Positions 1 through 9,835 of a DNA stretch of 64,000 nt are shown here, piece after piece. Source of the stretch: Bacteroidota bacterium (GTDB taxonomy: Bacteria > Bacteroidota > Bacteroidia > B-17B0 > Aurantibacillaceae); the NCBI GenBank assembly GCA_016711805.1, contig JADJSH010000038.1:124001-188000 (forward strand), read 5' to 3'. The translations under genes were made by a program, and so were the position numbers. Numbering within the stretch: the first letter of the stretch is position 1; every line of letters starts with the position of its first letter. Below the pieces are notes generated by a model. That model had not been told where the DNA came from, did no database searches, and was given only the letters and a program-made list of their open reading frames with translations.

Positions 1-1216
1 CAATAACAATTTTTTGAGCTTCTATGGCTTCATTCTTTTTATTAATAGCTTCTACTATTTTTTGTTTATCAATAAATCTTTTCAATAGTAAAATTCCAAT
101 CAAAACGATTAAGACCCCAATCACAATAAGTATAATGATGAAATAATTTTTTCGTTTTAATTGCTCACTATTTTCTTTATCTCGCAATTGCTGAATTAAT
201 TTTACTTCAGAGAGTTCTATTTCTTTCTCTTTAGTTTTAAATTTAGTTTCCAACTCGGCAATTTGATTAGCGTTTTCAATATTTCTTAAACTATCTTTTA
301 CTTCCATTAATTTATTTAATATAACATTCGCTGCAGGATAATCTTTTTTAGCTTCATAAGCTTCCTTTAAATTTAAATAAGCATATTTCACATCCTCTTT
401 TGCCCCTAATCTATTGGCAATTTCTACAACACGTTCGCTAATTTGAATGGCGTCGTCATACTTTTTAAGAGCTATAAAAATGCTACCTAAATTCTCCATA
501 CTTGCCAACATCCCTATAGTATCTCCAATGCTTTCCCTCAAATTATAACTCCTTAAATTAAAATCCAAAGCCGTTTTAAACTCTTTTTGTTGTTTAAAAA
601 CTAGCGACATATTATCCAAACAAGCAGCCATTTGCATTGGTCGCCTATTTTTTTCAAATATTACCAAAGCTTTCTTGTAATACATTAAAGCATTATCCAA
701 ATCTTTTCGCTCATCAAAAATAATTGCAATATTACCGTAGCTAGCGGCCACGCCATTCTCATCTTTAATCTCTAAGCAAATTGAAATATTTTTTTTGTAG
801 TATTCAATCGCTTTATCTGAAAACCCTTGATACCAATATACAATGCCCATAGCAGTGTAACATTGGGCTAACTTAGATTTGATTTTCATTTTCTTAAACA
901 AATCAGTTGCAATGATAAAATTTTGCAAAGCTGCTTTGTAATTTCCTTTAGCCTCTAAACTATAGCCCAAAAGCATGTGCGATTCGGCTAAAATGGAACT
1001 ATCTTTTAATATTTTTGCGTTTTTAAAAGCGATGTTCCCGCAAACGAATGCAGAATCAATATTATGATGAACGAGTTCATCTCCATATACTAGAAGTGAT
1101 TTTGTTTTTAATTTTAAATCTGTTTGTGATTTATAAATATGATAAAGCGAATCTAGATTTTGTGAAAAGCCTGAGTAAGAAAAAAATAATAGAAATATGT
1201 ATGCTAACGTTTTAAT
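1..1216 (-). CDS. TPR-repeat signalling protein, partial (C-terminus beyond window)
   Basis: About 405 codons are open to the left edge. The reading starts with a typical signal peptide (KTLAYIFLLFFSYSGFSQN), then TPR-like helices to about residue 300, a charged coiled coil, a membrane segment near residues 350-372 (YFIIILIVIGVLIVLIGILLL region) and another coiled coil running off the window. This matches the downstream half-complete plan of the adjacent 649-residue SpoIIE protein, so the missing part is probably a PP2C/SpoIIE phosphatase or a histidine kinase; that is inference. The natural start lacks ATG, GTG and TTG: an in-frame TAG lies 8 codons upstream and the codon before KTLA is ATT at 1214-1216. 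The first in-frame ATG is about residue 74, which would delete the signal peptide. It is tandem with its neighbour, with 67 nt between them. Confidence 0.8.
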   Translation of the reverse strand, partial: MKTLAYIFLLFFSYSGFSQNLDSLYHIYKSQTDLKLKTKSLLVYGDELVHHNIDSAFVCGNIAFKNAKILKDSSILAESHMLLGYSLEAKGNYKAALQNFIIATDLFKKMKIKSKLAQCYTAMGIVYWYQGFSDKAIEYYKKNISICLEIKDENGVAASYGNIAIIFDERKDLDNALMYYKKALVIFEKNRRPMQMAACLDNMSLVFKQQKEFKTALDFNLRSYNLRESIGDTIGMLASMENLGSIFIALKKYDDAIQISERVVEIANRLGAKEDVKYAYLNLKEAYEAKKDYPAANVILNKLMEVKDSLRNIENANQIAELETKFKTKEKEIELSEVKLIQQLRDKENSEQLKRKNYFIIILIVIGVLIVLIGILLLKRFIDKQKIVEAINKKNEAIEAQKIVI

Positions 1217-1283
1217 AAAAGCGTGAATGATATCACACTAAGATAAGATTAAAAGCCAATTTTAAAAACTCTTTAGTCTAATT

Positions 1284-3233
1284 TTAGATTTTAAAGCCTA
1301 AAATTGTTACATCATCAACTTGTTCTAATGAATTTTTCCAATTTATGAAAGTTTGATGTAGTGTTTCCTTTTGTAAGGATAAAACATATTGATGATTTTT
1401 GAGAAGCATCTCTTCTAATTGCTTGTATTTGAACTTCTTTCCTTTTGGTCCTCCAAATTGGTCGGCGTAACCATCCGTAAAACTATAAATCAAATCACCT
1501 TTTTGCACTTGAAATTTCTGACTAGTGAATGATACAAACTCCTTAGGTGATCTTCCAACTGGCATCTTATCAGGCTTTAGTTCTATGATTGCTCCTTGGC
1601 GAACTATCCATAAAGGGTTATTCGCACCTGAAAATTCCATCTCCATTGTTTTAAAATCAATTGAAATTAAAACGCAATCCATTCCATCGTTTCCACCCTG
1701 ACCAGATTCGTCTGGCTTTAATCCAAGAATTAAAATTCGTCTCACGAAATTTAAAATATCAACTGTTGACGAATAATTTTTGCTAAGCACAGCTTCATTT
1801 AGTAAAGAGATATTCAGCAAGCTCATAAAAGCCCCAGGTATTCCGTGCCCAGTTGAATCGGCAACCGCCACATAAAATTTAGAATCTACTGAAGCGGTCC
1901 AGTAAAAATCGCCACTCACAATATCTTTAGGGTTAAATAATATAAAATAATCTGCAAAATATTTCTTGAACTCCAATTCATTTGCTAAAAAAGAAGTTTG
2001 AATACGTTTGGCATAATTAATACTATCCGAAATTTCTTTTTGCTTTTCTTCAACTAGCTCTTTTTGCTGTGAAATAATTTCTTTTTGTTGATTAGTGATT
2101 TTAAATCTTTTGAAGAGGAATAACGAGAATACACTAACAATCAATAACACTAAAACAACTGAAAGTATAATAATATTTTGTCGCTTTTTATCTGCGTCCG
2201 TCAAAGCTTTTTGTTGTAATTGTTCCGCTCGTTTTTTCTCGAGTTCAAAATTTATTTTCGTTTGATTTAACTGCTCGTTATTTTCATTATTAAATATACT
2301 ATCTGTTATCTGCTTAAATTTTACGTGATATAAATAGGCATCCCTGAAGTTTCCTAATTTAAAATGGACGTCGGCCAAGCCTTTGTATGTTAATCTTAAA
2401 TTATCAAATGATTGATTTTCCTCACTTATTGTCAGAGAACTATCCAAAAATGCTTTCGCTGATTTATAGTCGTTTTTGTTTACAAAAACATCGGCAATAT
2501 TAATATAACCAGAAGCTGCTCCATCAAAATCTTGAAGTGTTTTTTTCATTCTCAAGCCTTTGAAGCAGTAAAACAAAGCTTTGTCATAATCTTTAGAAAA
2601 ATTATAATTAATTCCAATGTTGGTATAACAGTCAGATATAGCATAATCATCCTTAAGAATCGTATCAATACTTAAGGACTTTAAATAACACTCCGTAGAC
2701 TCTTTGTATTTTTCGGTATATGTATATACGCTCCCAATATTAAAATACAAGGCTGATAAGAAAACATTATTCTTCAGTTTTTCGGCTAACTGAATCCCTT
2801 TACTATAATATTCGAGGGCTGTTTTATAATTTGAAAGATGGCAATACAAAAGGCCAATGTTATTATAGTCTCTACAAATTCCCAAACTATCATTTAACTG
2901 CTCGTGAATTTTTAAAGTATTTAAATAATAATTCAAAGCTTTGGGGTAATTGCCTTGGTCGTCGTATACTGCTGCAAGAGCATTACTACCATTAGCAATG
3001 CCCGAAACGTAATTAATTTGCTGAGATTTTCCTAACGCTTGCTGAGCATAATCTAATGCCTCTTTATAACTTCCAAGTTGTCGGTACTCCCAACTCAATT
3101 TAGCTGCGTATTTTATTTTATCCGTGTCGTGCTTTGCATTTCTGTACAAATTAATGACAGAGTCTAACGTTTGAGATTTAATACACAAACTCAAAAAAAC
3201 GAGAAATAAAATAAATACTTTTCCACTAAACAT
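1284..3233 (-). CDS. TPR domain protein with SpoIIE (PP2C-type) serine phosphatase
   Basis: The 649-residue protein has a signal peptide (to SQT, residue 22), about seven TPR-type repeats (25-310), a coiled coil (320-350), one membrane segment (about 350-373), a second coiled coil, then a SpoIIE phosphatase domain (about 430-649). The metal-binding motifs are visible: SGDFYW, DSTGHGIPGAFMS near residue 457, NDGMDCVL and FTDGYADQFGG. In this family the periplasmic TPR part is thought to sense or scaffold while the cytoplasmic domain dephosphorylates anti-sigma-antagonist-type proteins. No STAS protein or anti-sigma factor is present in the window, so its partner is unknown. It is probably a paralogue of the partial gene downstream. 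Confidence 0.9.
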   Translation of the reverse strand: MFSGKVFILFLVFLSLCIKSQTLDSVINLYRNAKHDTDKIKYAAKLSWEYRQLGSYKEALDYAQQALGKSQQINYVSGIANGSNALAAVYDDQGNYPKALNYYLNTLKIHEQLNDSLGICRDYNNIGLLYCHLSNYKTALEYYSKGIQLAEKLKNNVFLSALYFNIGSVYTYTEKYKESTECYLKSLSIDTILKDDYAISDCYTNIGINYNFSKDYDKALFYCFKGLRMKKTLQDFDGAASGYINIADVFVNKNDYKSAKAFLDSSLTISEENQSFDNLRLTYKGLADVHFKLGNFRDAYLYHVKFKQITDSIFNNENNEQLNQTKINFELEKKRAEQLQQKALTDADKKRQNIIILSVVLVLLIVSVFSLFLFKRFKITNQQKEIISQQKELVEEKQKEISDSINYAKRIQTSFLANELEFKKYFADYFILFNPKDIVSGDFYWTASVDSKFYVAVADSTGHGIPGAFMSLLNISLLNEAVLSKNYSSTVDILNFVRRILILGLKPDESGQGGNDGMDCVLISIDFKTMEMEFSGANNPLWIVRQGAIIELKPDKMPVGRSPKEFVSFTSQKFQVQKGDLIYSFTDGYADQFGGPKGKKFKYKQLEEMLLKNHQYVLSLQKETLHQTFINWKNSLEQVDDVTILGFKI

Positions 3234-3250
3234 ATTATAAATATAATAAA

Positions 3251-3276
3251 AAAGCCCTCACTTGAGGGAGGGCTTT
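3251..3276 (-). terminator. intrinsic terminator of the SRPBCC gene
   Basis: A 9-bp perfect stem AAAGCCCTC/GAGGGCTTT with an 8-nt loop is followed on the minus strand by a T-rich run. It lies 22 nt after the stop of the gene at 3298-4302 and before the SpoIIE gene. Confidence 0.85.
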
Positions 3277-3297
3277 TAAAATCATCATTGTTACTTT

Positions 3298-4302
3298 TTA
3301 TTTCACTATATAAAAAATATTAGTTTGCCATTTAGCTGTGTCTTTTTCTGTCTTAGGGTCATTGGCATATTCCTCTAAAACAAAAGTTTGTGTTAAGCCT
3401 TTTGATTTCATATAAGCATCCATGGCGTAATGTGCGTTAGCCGACTTATCATAAGCTCCAAAATATTCAATCAATAATACTTTACCTGCCGGCGTTTCAA
3501 ATTTTTCAACACCTTCTAATTTTGTTCCATTAGCAACTTCCATAACAGCCGCAACATCCGTCATCATTGTTTTTTCATCAAATGTGAAGTAGATGGCTTT
3601 TGGCATTCCGATTGGTTGAGTTTTTGCTTTTCCTAATGCTTCTCCAATCTTTCCATAAGATGTTCCAAAGAAAGCTGGTAGTTTATCAAAAGATAATTTA
3701 TCTTTTACTCCATAAAAAGTTTTAGCATCCCAGTTTAATTCTTTTACCTCATAATTCGTAGCAGTTTCAACTGGCATTGATTCTATTTCCTTTTTAAGAT
3801 TTGCTAAACCCGTTTCATAATCGGGTCCAATCATTTTATCCATGTTCATAAATAACATAGGTGCACGTCCAAAGAACCCGATATCAAATACCATTCCCCA
3901 GTTTACACTGATCGTTCCATTATCATTAGCTTTTGTGATATAATATACTTTTGTGTCTCCAGTATTATCAAAATTTAAAGTCATTAATACACTATCTGCA
4001 TTAAATTTATTAAAGGTCATAATTCCATTTCCTACGCTGTCCTTTTTACTTTCCCAACTATAACTACTGCCGGGTTCACAACACACTCCCGCGTAAGTTG
4101 TTTTCATGTTAGGGTCTCTTCTAGTCCAAGGACTCCATTTATCATGAAAGAATTTTAAATCAGCCAATTTATGTTGAAGATCTTCAACAGATGAAATTTT
4201 AATATCTATTGAACGTTCCACTTTAATTTGTGAAGGACCAAATAAACATAAAATTAAATACAAGGCGCTGATACCAATAATAACGTAAAGAATTTTTTTC
4301 AT
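3298..4302 (-). CDS. SRPBCC family protein with GyrI-like effector-binding domain
   Basis: The 334-residue protein has an N-terminal membrane anchor (residues 3-22, ILYVIIGISALYLILCLF). A START/SRPBCC (polyketide cyclase-like) fold follows at about 25-175, with the familiar WSPWTRRDPNM and FFGRAPMLFMNMDKMIGPDYE segments. A C-terminal GyrI-like small-molecule binding domain (about 185-334, ending with QTNIFYIVK) completes it. Both domains bind small hydrophobic or cationic ligands in other families; no enzymatic residues can be named here. It is a common Bacteroidota architecture of unknown ligand. It is monocistronic, with its own terminator. Confidence 0.82.
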   Translation of the reverse strand: MKKILYVIIGISALYLILCLFGPSQIKVERSIDIKISSVEDLQHKLADLKFFHDKWSPWTRRDPNMKTTYAGVCCEPGSSYSWESKKDSVGNGIMTFNKFNADSVLMTLNFDNTGDTKVYYITKANDNGTISVNWGMVFDIGFFGRAPMLFMNMDKMIGPDYETGLANLKKEIESMPVETATNYEVKELNWDAKTFYGVKDKLSFDKLPAFFGTSYGKIGEALGKAKTQPIGMPKAIYFTFDEKTMMTDVAAVMEVANGTKLEGVEKFETPAGKVLLIEYFGAYDKSANAHYAMDAYMKSKGLTQTFVLEEYANDPKTEKDTAKWQTNIFYIVK

Positions 4303-4384
4303 AGATTAGGTTTTTAATGTTTTGGTAAAATTAAACAAAAAAGAAAATAAACTAAAAATAATGGATAAACGGCTTAAACAAAAG

Positions 4385-5926
4385 TTAGTTTGGCAAATTA
4401 TAATATGCGATGCCTAAATAATGTTTCATGTAATTAAAGTAGTAAATTTTATTACACTTTTGAGTACGAGCTGAATTTAATGGCCTCCAATAACCTCGCA
4501 GATTAAATGAAATTAATGTTTTGTCGTCATTTGCATAGTTCACGGTATTAACGTCCGTTAAAGTACTTACCTGATTAAATGCGTTAAAATTATGTCGCTT
4601 ATTAGGTTTAATAGTAATATTAGCTCTGTTTTCATAAAATGATAAGTTCACTCTGTTGTTGTTATAAATACAATAAAAAGGATTTATTTCTTCTAACCTA
4701 TAACGGACTGTGTGGTATATGATTTTTTTAGGCACTAATGTTACATAGCTGAGTTTATTGGTAGTTAAGTTAAATGAAGAAACTAAATACTCTAATTTTT
4801 CGGTTATGGTGGCATTTTTATTTTGTGGGTCAATTCTAGTTATCCGTCTATTTAAATCATTTAATGCTGTAGAATTGTGGTTGTGCTCGTATATGGTAAC
4901 TAACTGCCCATCAATTATATCATCAGAAATTAAAGTAAAAAGCTTGGTTAAAGGATTATTATCAAGCGACTTATACGTATATGACAAATTAGCTTGAATA
5001 TCGGAAGATAGCACAACTAGTGTATCCATGATAATTTGTCCAGTATTCAAATTTAGTTTTTGAAAATATAAAGATTTCTTAATCGAATCATTGTCTTTAA
5101 ACGTCAGGTTAATAATCCCATACACAAGTATTTGATTGGAAAAAAGCGGTTTAAAATTCATTAAACGGGTTTGCTTAACCATTTTAAATTGACTGAAATT
5201 CTTTGTTTTTATTTCAACTTTAAACACTATCATACTGTCCCCAATTTCAGTATATTTATTATGTACAGCATAAAATAAATTATTTTGAAAATCCGTATCA
5301 AAATTATAATTCTCGCTAATTCCAATTGAATTTTTAGGTAAATCTATTTCCAAGCTTTTTTCTAATTTCGGTATACTAAACATGATACACTTATCTCTTC
5401 TAAATCCACTTAAATAATTGCGATGACAAACAAGAATTACATTTTTTTTATTGGACGTTGGAATCAAATCGTAACTAAACGAATCTAAATTTTTATCGAG
5501 CTTCACAACACTATCCAAGGCAGCTAAATTCGTCATCTTACCATCTTCGTTGATCAACTTGCCATAAATAACAATCTTATTCTTTGTTTTCTTTTCAACT
5601 AAAAAAGCCAAGGTTCCATTGTTTTCATAAAATTGAAAATTAATTTCCTTATGATTAAACCAGCCATTAAAAAGACTATCAACATGTATTCTTCTCTCGA
5701 AAACTGCTTGTGTATCCCTAATGCTATATTTTGTGAGCATCAAATCTTTCCCAAATTTCATTTCAACTTCACTTAATATAGTAACCGTGCTGTCTGTTTG
5801 CGAAACAATTTCTATAGGATAATTATAATAGTCGTATTGCTTTGAAAAAAATTCATGAAGAGTTGCTTCTTGAGCGCTAACAGGAAAAAGAAAACGAATA
5901 AATAGAATAATACAAAACGATCTCAT
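4385..5926 (-). CDS. exported protein of unknown function, coupled to icmF
   Basis: The 513-residue protein has a signal peptide (MRSFCIILFIRFLFPVSAQ) and a body of alternating beta-strand-like stretches such as NVILVCHRNYLSG and QILVYGIINLTF. No cysteine cluster, catalytic motif or T9SS sorting tail is seen. It resembles a beta-propeller-like secreted or periplasmic protein, but the family is not recognised. Its ATG overlaps the icmF stop codon by one base (TAATG), so translation is probably coupled to icmF. A functional link to the cytoplasmic mutase is not obvious, and the overlap may reflect only compaction. Confidence 0.75.
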   Translation of the reverse strand: MRSFCIILFIRFLFPVSAQEATLHEFFSKQYDYYNYPIEIVSQTDSTVTILSEVEMKFGKDLMLTKYSIRDTQAVFERRIHVDSLFNGWFNHKEINFQFYENNGTLAFLVEKKTKNKIVIYGKLINEDGKMTNLAALDSVVKLDKNLDSFSYDLIPTSNKKNVILVCHRNYLSGFRRDKCIMFSIPKLEKSLEIDLPKNSIGISENYNFDTDFQNNLFYAVHNKYTEIGDSMIVFKVEIKTKNFSQFKMVKQTRLMNFKPLFSNQILVYGIINLTFKDNDSIKKSLYFQKLNLNTGQIIMDTLVVLSSDIQANLSYTYKSLDNNPLTKLFTLISDDIIDGQLVTIYEHNHNSTALNDLNRRITRIDPQNKNATITEKLEYLVSSFNLTTNKLSYVTLVPKKIIYHTVRYRLEEINPFYCIYNNNRVNLSFYENRANITIKPNKRHNFNAFNQVSTLTDVNTVNYANDDKTLISFNLRGYWRPLNSARTQKCNKIYYFNYMKHYLGIAYYNLPN

Positions 5927-8900
5927 TACATATTCCTTCTGTACTGACCGCCTACCTCAAATAAGCATTTAGTAACTTCGCCTAAGCTCATAAACTTAGC
6001 GGCATCCATTAATTCAGCAAAAATATTTTTGTTGTGGATGGCTGCAGTTTGTAAACGTTTTACCATTTCATCATGTTTATCAGCATGTGTTTTGTGTAAC
6101 TCTGCTAACATCGCAATTTGGTATTCTTTTTCTTCCGTTGTTGAACGAATGACTTCACGAGGTAATACTGTTGGACTTCCTTTGCTTGATAAGAACGTAT
6201 TTACCCCAATAATAGGGTATTCACCTGTATGTTTTAATGTTTCGTAGTATAAACTTTCTTCTTGTATTTGTCCGCGTTGGTACATGGTTTCCATAGCACC
6301 TAACACGCCACCACGTTCAGAGATACGATCGAACTCCGTTAACACCGCTTCTTCTACTAAATCCGTTAACTCTTCTATAATGAAAGAACCTTGTAATGGA
6401 TTTTCGTTTTTCGCTAAACCTAATTCACGGTTAATGATTAACTGAATTGCCATAGCTCTACGAACTGACTCTTCTGTTGGCGTAGTAATTGCTTCATCGT
6501 ATGCATTAGTATGTAATGAATTACAGTTATCGTAAATCGCATATAACGCTTGAAGAGTTGTACGAATATCATTAAAATCAATTTCTTGTGCATGTAGCGA
6601 ACGGCCAGACGTTTGAATATGATATTTCAACATTTGACTTCTTTCGTTTCCATTGTAACGTAATTTCATGGCTTTTGCCCAAATACGACGACTTACACGG
6701 CCAATCACACTGTACTCAGGATCGATACCGTTACTAAAGAAGAATGATAAATTTGGAGCGAAATCATCAATGTTCATTCCGCGCGATAAATAATATTCTA
6801 CAAACGTGAACCCGTTAGCTAGTGTAAATGCTAATTGAGAAATAGGATTTGCGCCTGCCTCTGCAATGTGATAACCAGAAATAGAAACTGAATAAAAGTT
6901 ACGTACTTTTTGATCGATGAAGTATTGTTGCACATCACCCATCACACGTAAGCTAAATTCTGTACTAAAAATACAAGTGTTTTGTGCTTGATCTTCTTTT
7001 AAAATATCCGCTTGAACCGTACCACGCACTTGTGATAAAGTAGTCGCTTTAATTTTTTCGTAAACATCTTTAGGTAATACTTGATCTCCTGTAACACCTA
7101 ACAGCATTAAGCCTAGACCATTATTACCTTCTGGTAAGTCGCCTTGGTAAGTTGGGCGAACCGTTCCTTTTGCTTTATAAATAGCTGCGATTTTCGCTTC
7201 TACTTCTTTTTCTAATTTATTTTCTTTGATATAAATTTCGCATTGTTGGTCAATAGCGGCATTCATAAAAAATGCTGCCATCGTTGGTGCTGGACCGTTA
7301 ATGGTCATCGACACCGATGTTTTAGGATCAGCTAAATTGAATCCAGAGTATAATTTCTTAGCGTCATCTAAACAGCAAATACTTACACCTGAGTTACCAA
7401 TTTTTCCGTAAATATCTGGACGATAATCAGGATCGTTACCATATAAAGTAACACTATCAAAAGCTGTACTTAAACGCGCAGCTGGCAAACCTTTACTTAC
7501 GTAATGGAAACGCTTATTCGTTCTTTCTGGTCCACCTTCGCCAGCAAACATACGAGTTGGATCTTCGCCCTCACGCTTAAATGGATAAATACCCGCTGTG
7601 TATGGGAAATCTCCAGGGAAATTTTCTTGCAAGGTCCATTTTAAAATATCTCCCCAAGATGTATATTTTGGCGAAGCAATTTTTGGAATTTTTGAATGTG
7701 ATAATGACTCGTAATGCGTTTCAATTTTCAACACTTTATCACGCACTTTAAATTCATAGAATTCGCTACTGTATAATTTCTTCTTTGCTTCCCATCCTTC
7801 AATCACTAATAAATGACGAGGATCTAAATCTAATTTTGTTTTTTCGAACGCTTCTTGCAAACCTTTAATCAAACGATCTTTGTCATCCATTTTAGATTCT
7901 GTAATCGTTTCGATGGTTTTTTGAATACCATATAATTTTTGAGCAACTTCTGCTTGTGCATTGGCTCTCTTATCGTAGTTGCGGTTGTTTTCAGAAATCT
8001 CTGATAAGTAACGAGTTTTGGAAGGAGGAATGATGTAAATTTTTTCACTCATCTCTTCGGTAATATGAAACTGAGAAGCTAAAGCTGTATTGCTAGTTTT
8101 CTCAACCATTGTATTCATCACCGCTTTGTATAAACGATTCATACCTGGATCATTGAACTGAGAAGCGATGGTGCCAAACACAGGAATATCTTCATCTGCA
8201 ATTTCCCATAAGTTATGATTGCGTTTGTATTGTTTTTTTACATCACGTATAGCATCCAATGCGCCACGTTTATCAAATTTGTTTAAAGCAATAATGTCAG
8301 CGAAATCTAACATATCAATTTTCTCTAACTGAGTTGCTGCTCCGTATTCAGGAGTCATTACATACAAGCTCATGTTAGAGTGTTCAATAATTTCAGTATC
8401 CGATTGACCAATACCAGAAGTTTCTAAAATGATTAAATCGAAGTTAGCAGCCTTGCAAATGTTAACCGCATCTTGCACATATTTACTCAATGCTAAATTA
8501 CTTTGACGAGTCGCTAATGAACGCATATACACGCGATCGTTTTTAATCGCATTCATACGAATACGATCGCCTAATAAAGCACCGCCTGTTTTACGTTTTG
8601 AAGGATCAACCGAAATAATTGCAATTTGTTTGTCTTTAAAATCAATTAAAAAACGACGTACTAATTCATCTACTAAACTTGATTTACCCGCCCCTCCAGT
8701 ACCTGTAATACCTAACACAGGCGTTGCTGATTTTTCTGCTTTTGCTTTTAACTCATTTAATAAGCCAATATTTTCTTCATTGAAATTTTCGGCTGCAGAA
8801 ATAATACGAGCAATTGATTTATAATCTCTCTCCGCTATTTTAGCCACATCATTTTTAATATTAGTACCAGTAGCATAATCGCACTGACGTAATAAATCAT

Positions 8901-9306
8901 TGATCATTCCTTGCAATCCCATTGCACGACCATCATCTGGCGCATAAATACGAGCAATACCGTAGTTGTGTAATTCCTCAATTTCTTCAGGAAGAATTAC
9001 TCCACCGCCACCACCAAATAACTTGATGTGCTCGCAGCCTTTCTCTTTCAACAAATCGTACATGTATTTAAAATACTCTACGTGTCCGCCTTGGTAACTA
9101 GTTACCGCAATGGCGTTTGCATCTTCTTGAATAGCACAGTTTACAACCTCTTGCGCGCTTCTGTCGTGACCTAAGTGAATAACCTCTGCTCCGCTTGATT
9201 GAATGATACGACGCATGATATTAATTGCAGCATCGTGTCCATCAAATAAAGCGGCCGCTGTTACAATACGAATTTTATGTGTTGATTGATATGGTGTAGT
9301 TTCCAT
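5926..9306 (-). CDS. icmF: fused isobutyryl-CoA mutase IcmF
   Basis: This 1126-residue protein has the IcmF fusion order: B12-binding domain (about 12-145, LFDGHDAAINIMRRI and a GGGGG loop), MeaB-like G-protein chaperone (about 195-420, P-loop GITGTGGAGKSS) and mutase TIM barrel (about 560-1126). The enzyme interconverts isobutyryl-CoA and n-butyryl-CoA using adenosylcobalamin, and some relatives act on pivalyl- or isovaleryl-CoA. The acyl-pocket segments RMFAGEGG and EDQAQNTCIFS carry the Phe and Gln seen in IcmF rather than the Tyr and Arg of methylmalonyl-CoA mutase. That is read by eye and supports the ICM-type call. The length is normal. It is the first gene of a two-gene unit with the unknown exported protein. 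Confidence 0.95.
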   Translation of the reverse strand: METTPYQSTHKIRIVTAAALFDGHDAAINIMRRIIQSSGAEVIHLGHDRSAQEVVNCAIQEDANAIAVTSYQGGHVEYFKYMYDLLKEKGCEHIKLFGGGGGVILPEEIEELHNYGIARIYAPDDGRAMGLQGMINDLLRQCDYATGTNIKNDVAKIAERDYKSIARIISAAENFNEENIGLLNELKAKAEKSATPVLGITGTGGAGKSSLVDELVRRFLIDFKDKQIAIISVDPSKRKTGGALLGDRIRMNAIKNDRVYMRSLATRQSNLALSKYVQDAVNICKAANFDLIILETSGIGQSDTEIIEHSNMSLYVMTPEYGAATQLEKIDMLDFADIIALNKFDKRGALDAIRDVKKQYKRNHNLWEIADEDIPVFGTIASQFNDPGMNRLYKAVMNTMVEKTSNTALASQFHITEEMSEKIYIIPPSKTRYLSEISENNRNYDKRANAQAEVAQKLYGIQKTIETITESKMDDKDRLIKGLQEAFEKTKLDLDPRHLLVIEGWEAKKKLYSSEFYEFKVRDKVLKIETHYESLSHSKIPKIASPKYTSWGDILKWTLQENFPGDFPYTAGIYPFKREGEDPTRMFAGEGGPERTNKRFHYVSKGLPAARLSTAFDSVTLYGNDPDYRPDIYGKIGNSGVSICCLDDAKKLYSGFNLADPKTSVSMTINGPAPTMAAFFMNAAIDQQCEIYIKENKLEKEVEAKIAAIYKAKGTVRPTYQGDLPEGNNGLGLMLLGVTGDQVLPKDVYEKIKATTLSQVRGTVQADILKEDQAQNTCIFSTEFSLRVMGDVQQYFIDQKVRNFYSVSISGYHIAEAGANPISQLAFTLANGFTFVEYYLSRGMNIDDFAPNLSFFFSNGIDPEYSVIGRVSRRIWAKAMKLRYNGNERSQMLKYHIQTSGRSLHAQEIDFNDIRTTLQALYAIYDNCNSLHTNAYDEAITTPTEESVRRAMAIQLIINRELGLAKNENPLQGSFIIEELTDLVEEAVLTEFDRISERGGVLGAMETMYQRGQIQEESLYYETLKHTGEYPIIGVNTFLSSKGSPTVLPREVIRSTTEEKEYQIAMLAELHKTHADKHDEMVKRLQTAAIHNKNIFAELMDAAKFMSLGEVTKCLFEVGGQYRRNM

Positions 9307-9404
9307 AGGAAAATGATTTTAAAATTGAAGTGACTAATATAATAGTTTTTATGGCTTTAGAACAAGAAATTAGACGAGTTTTGTCCTAGAAAAATCTACA
9401 ATTA

Positions 9405-9752
9405 CTATTTATCAGCAGAAGTCTTTGAAATAAGGGTTTTGTAGTAGTAAATTCCCACAAAAATAAAGCCCAGCGAAAAAGGAATGGAAGCCCAATATTT
9501 CAATTCTCCCGATGCAAAAAACTCTATAAACATCCAAAAACTATTGGCTGAAATCCAAAATAATATAGCTAAATTCAAGAAAACATCTACGGTTTTGCGG
9601 GTAATATAAACAATTATTCCTGCGATAGACAATGTTGGAATGACCATCAGTATTCCCAACCATTTAAACTCAAGCATCCAACAACTGTCTTTTATTAACC
9701 AAAAAACAATGTGCAAACTTTCATACTTTTTTATCTTTTCCCAGAGTTCCAT
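9405..9752 (-). CDS. small multi-pass membrane protein, unknown function
   Basis: The 115-residue protein has four predicted hydrophobic segments (about residues 14-28, 31-50, 55-77 and 84-105), Trp- and Phe-rich and ending with a short Lys-containing tail. No catalytic or ligand motif is recognised. It is divergent from the M16 peptidase gene (83 bp apart) and lies upstream of icmF on the same strand with a 98-bp gap, so joint transcription is possible but not shown. Confidence 0.7.
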   Translation of the reverse strand: MELWEKIKKYESLHIVFWLIKDSCWMLEFKWLGILMVIPTLSIAGIIVYITRKTVDVFLNLAILFWISANSFWMFIEFFASGELKYWASIPFSLGFIFVGIYYYKTLISKTSADK

Positions 9753-9835
9753 TTTCAGAATTTAAAAATAGGGTTTTTGGTTTATTAATCGTGTCTTTTT
9801 ACTATCTTTAAGTTCAATTTAGTTCTAAAACCTTT

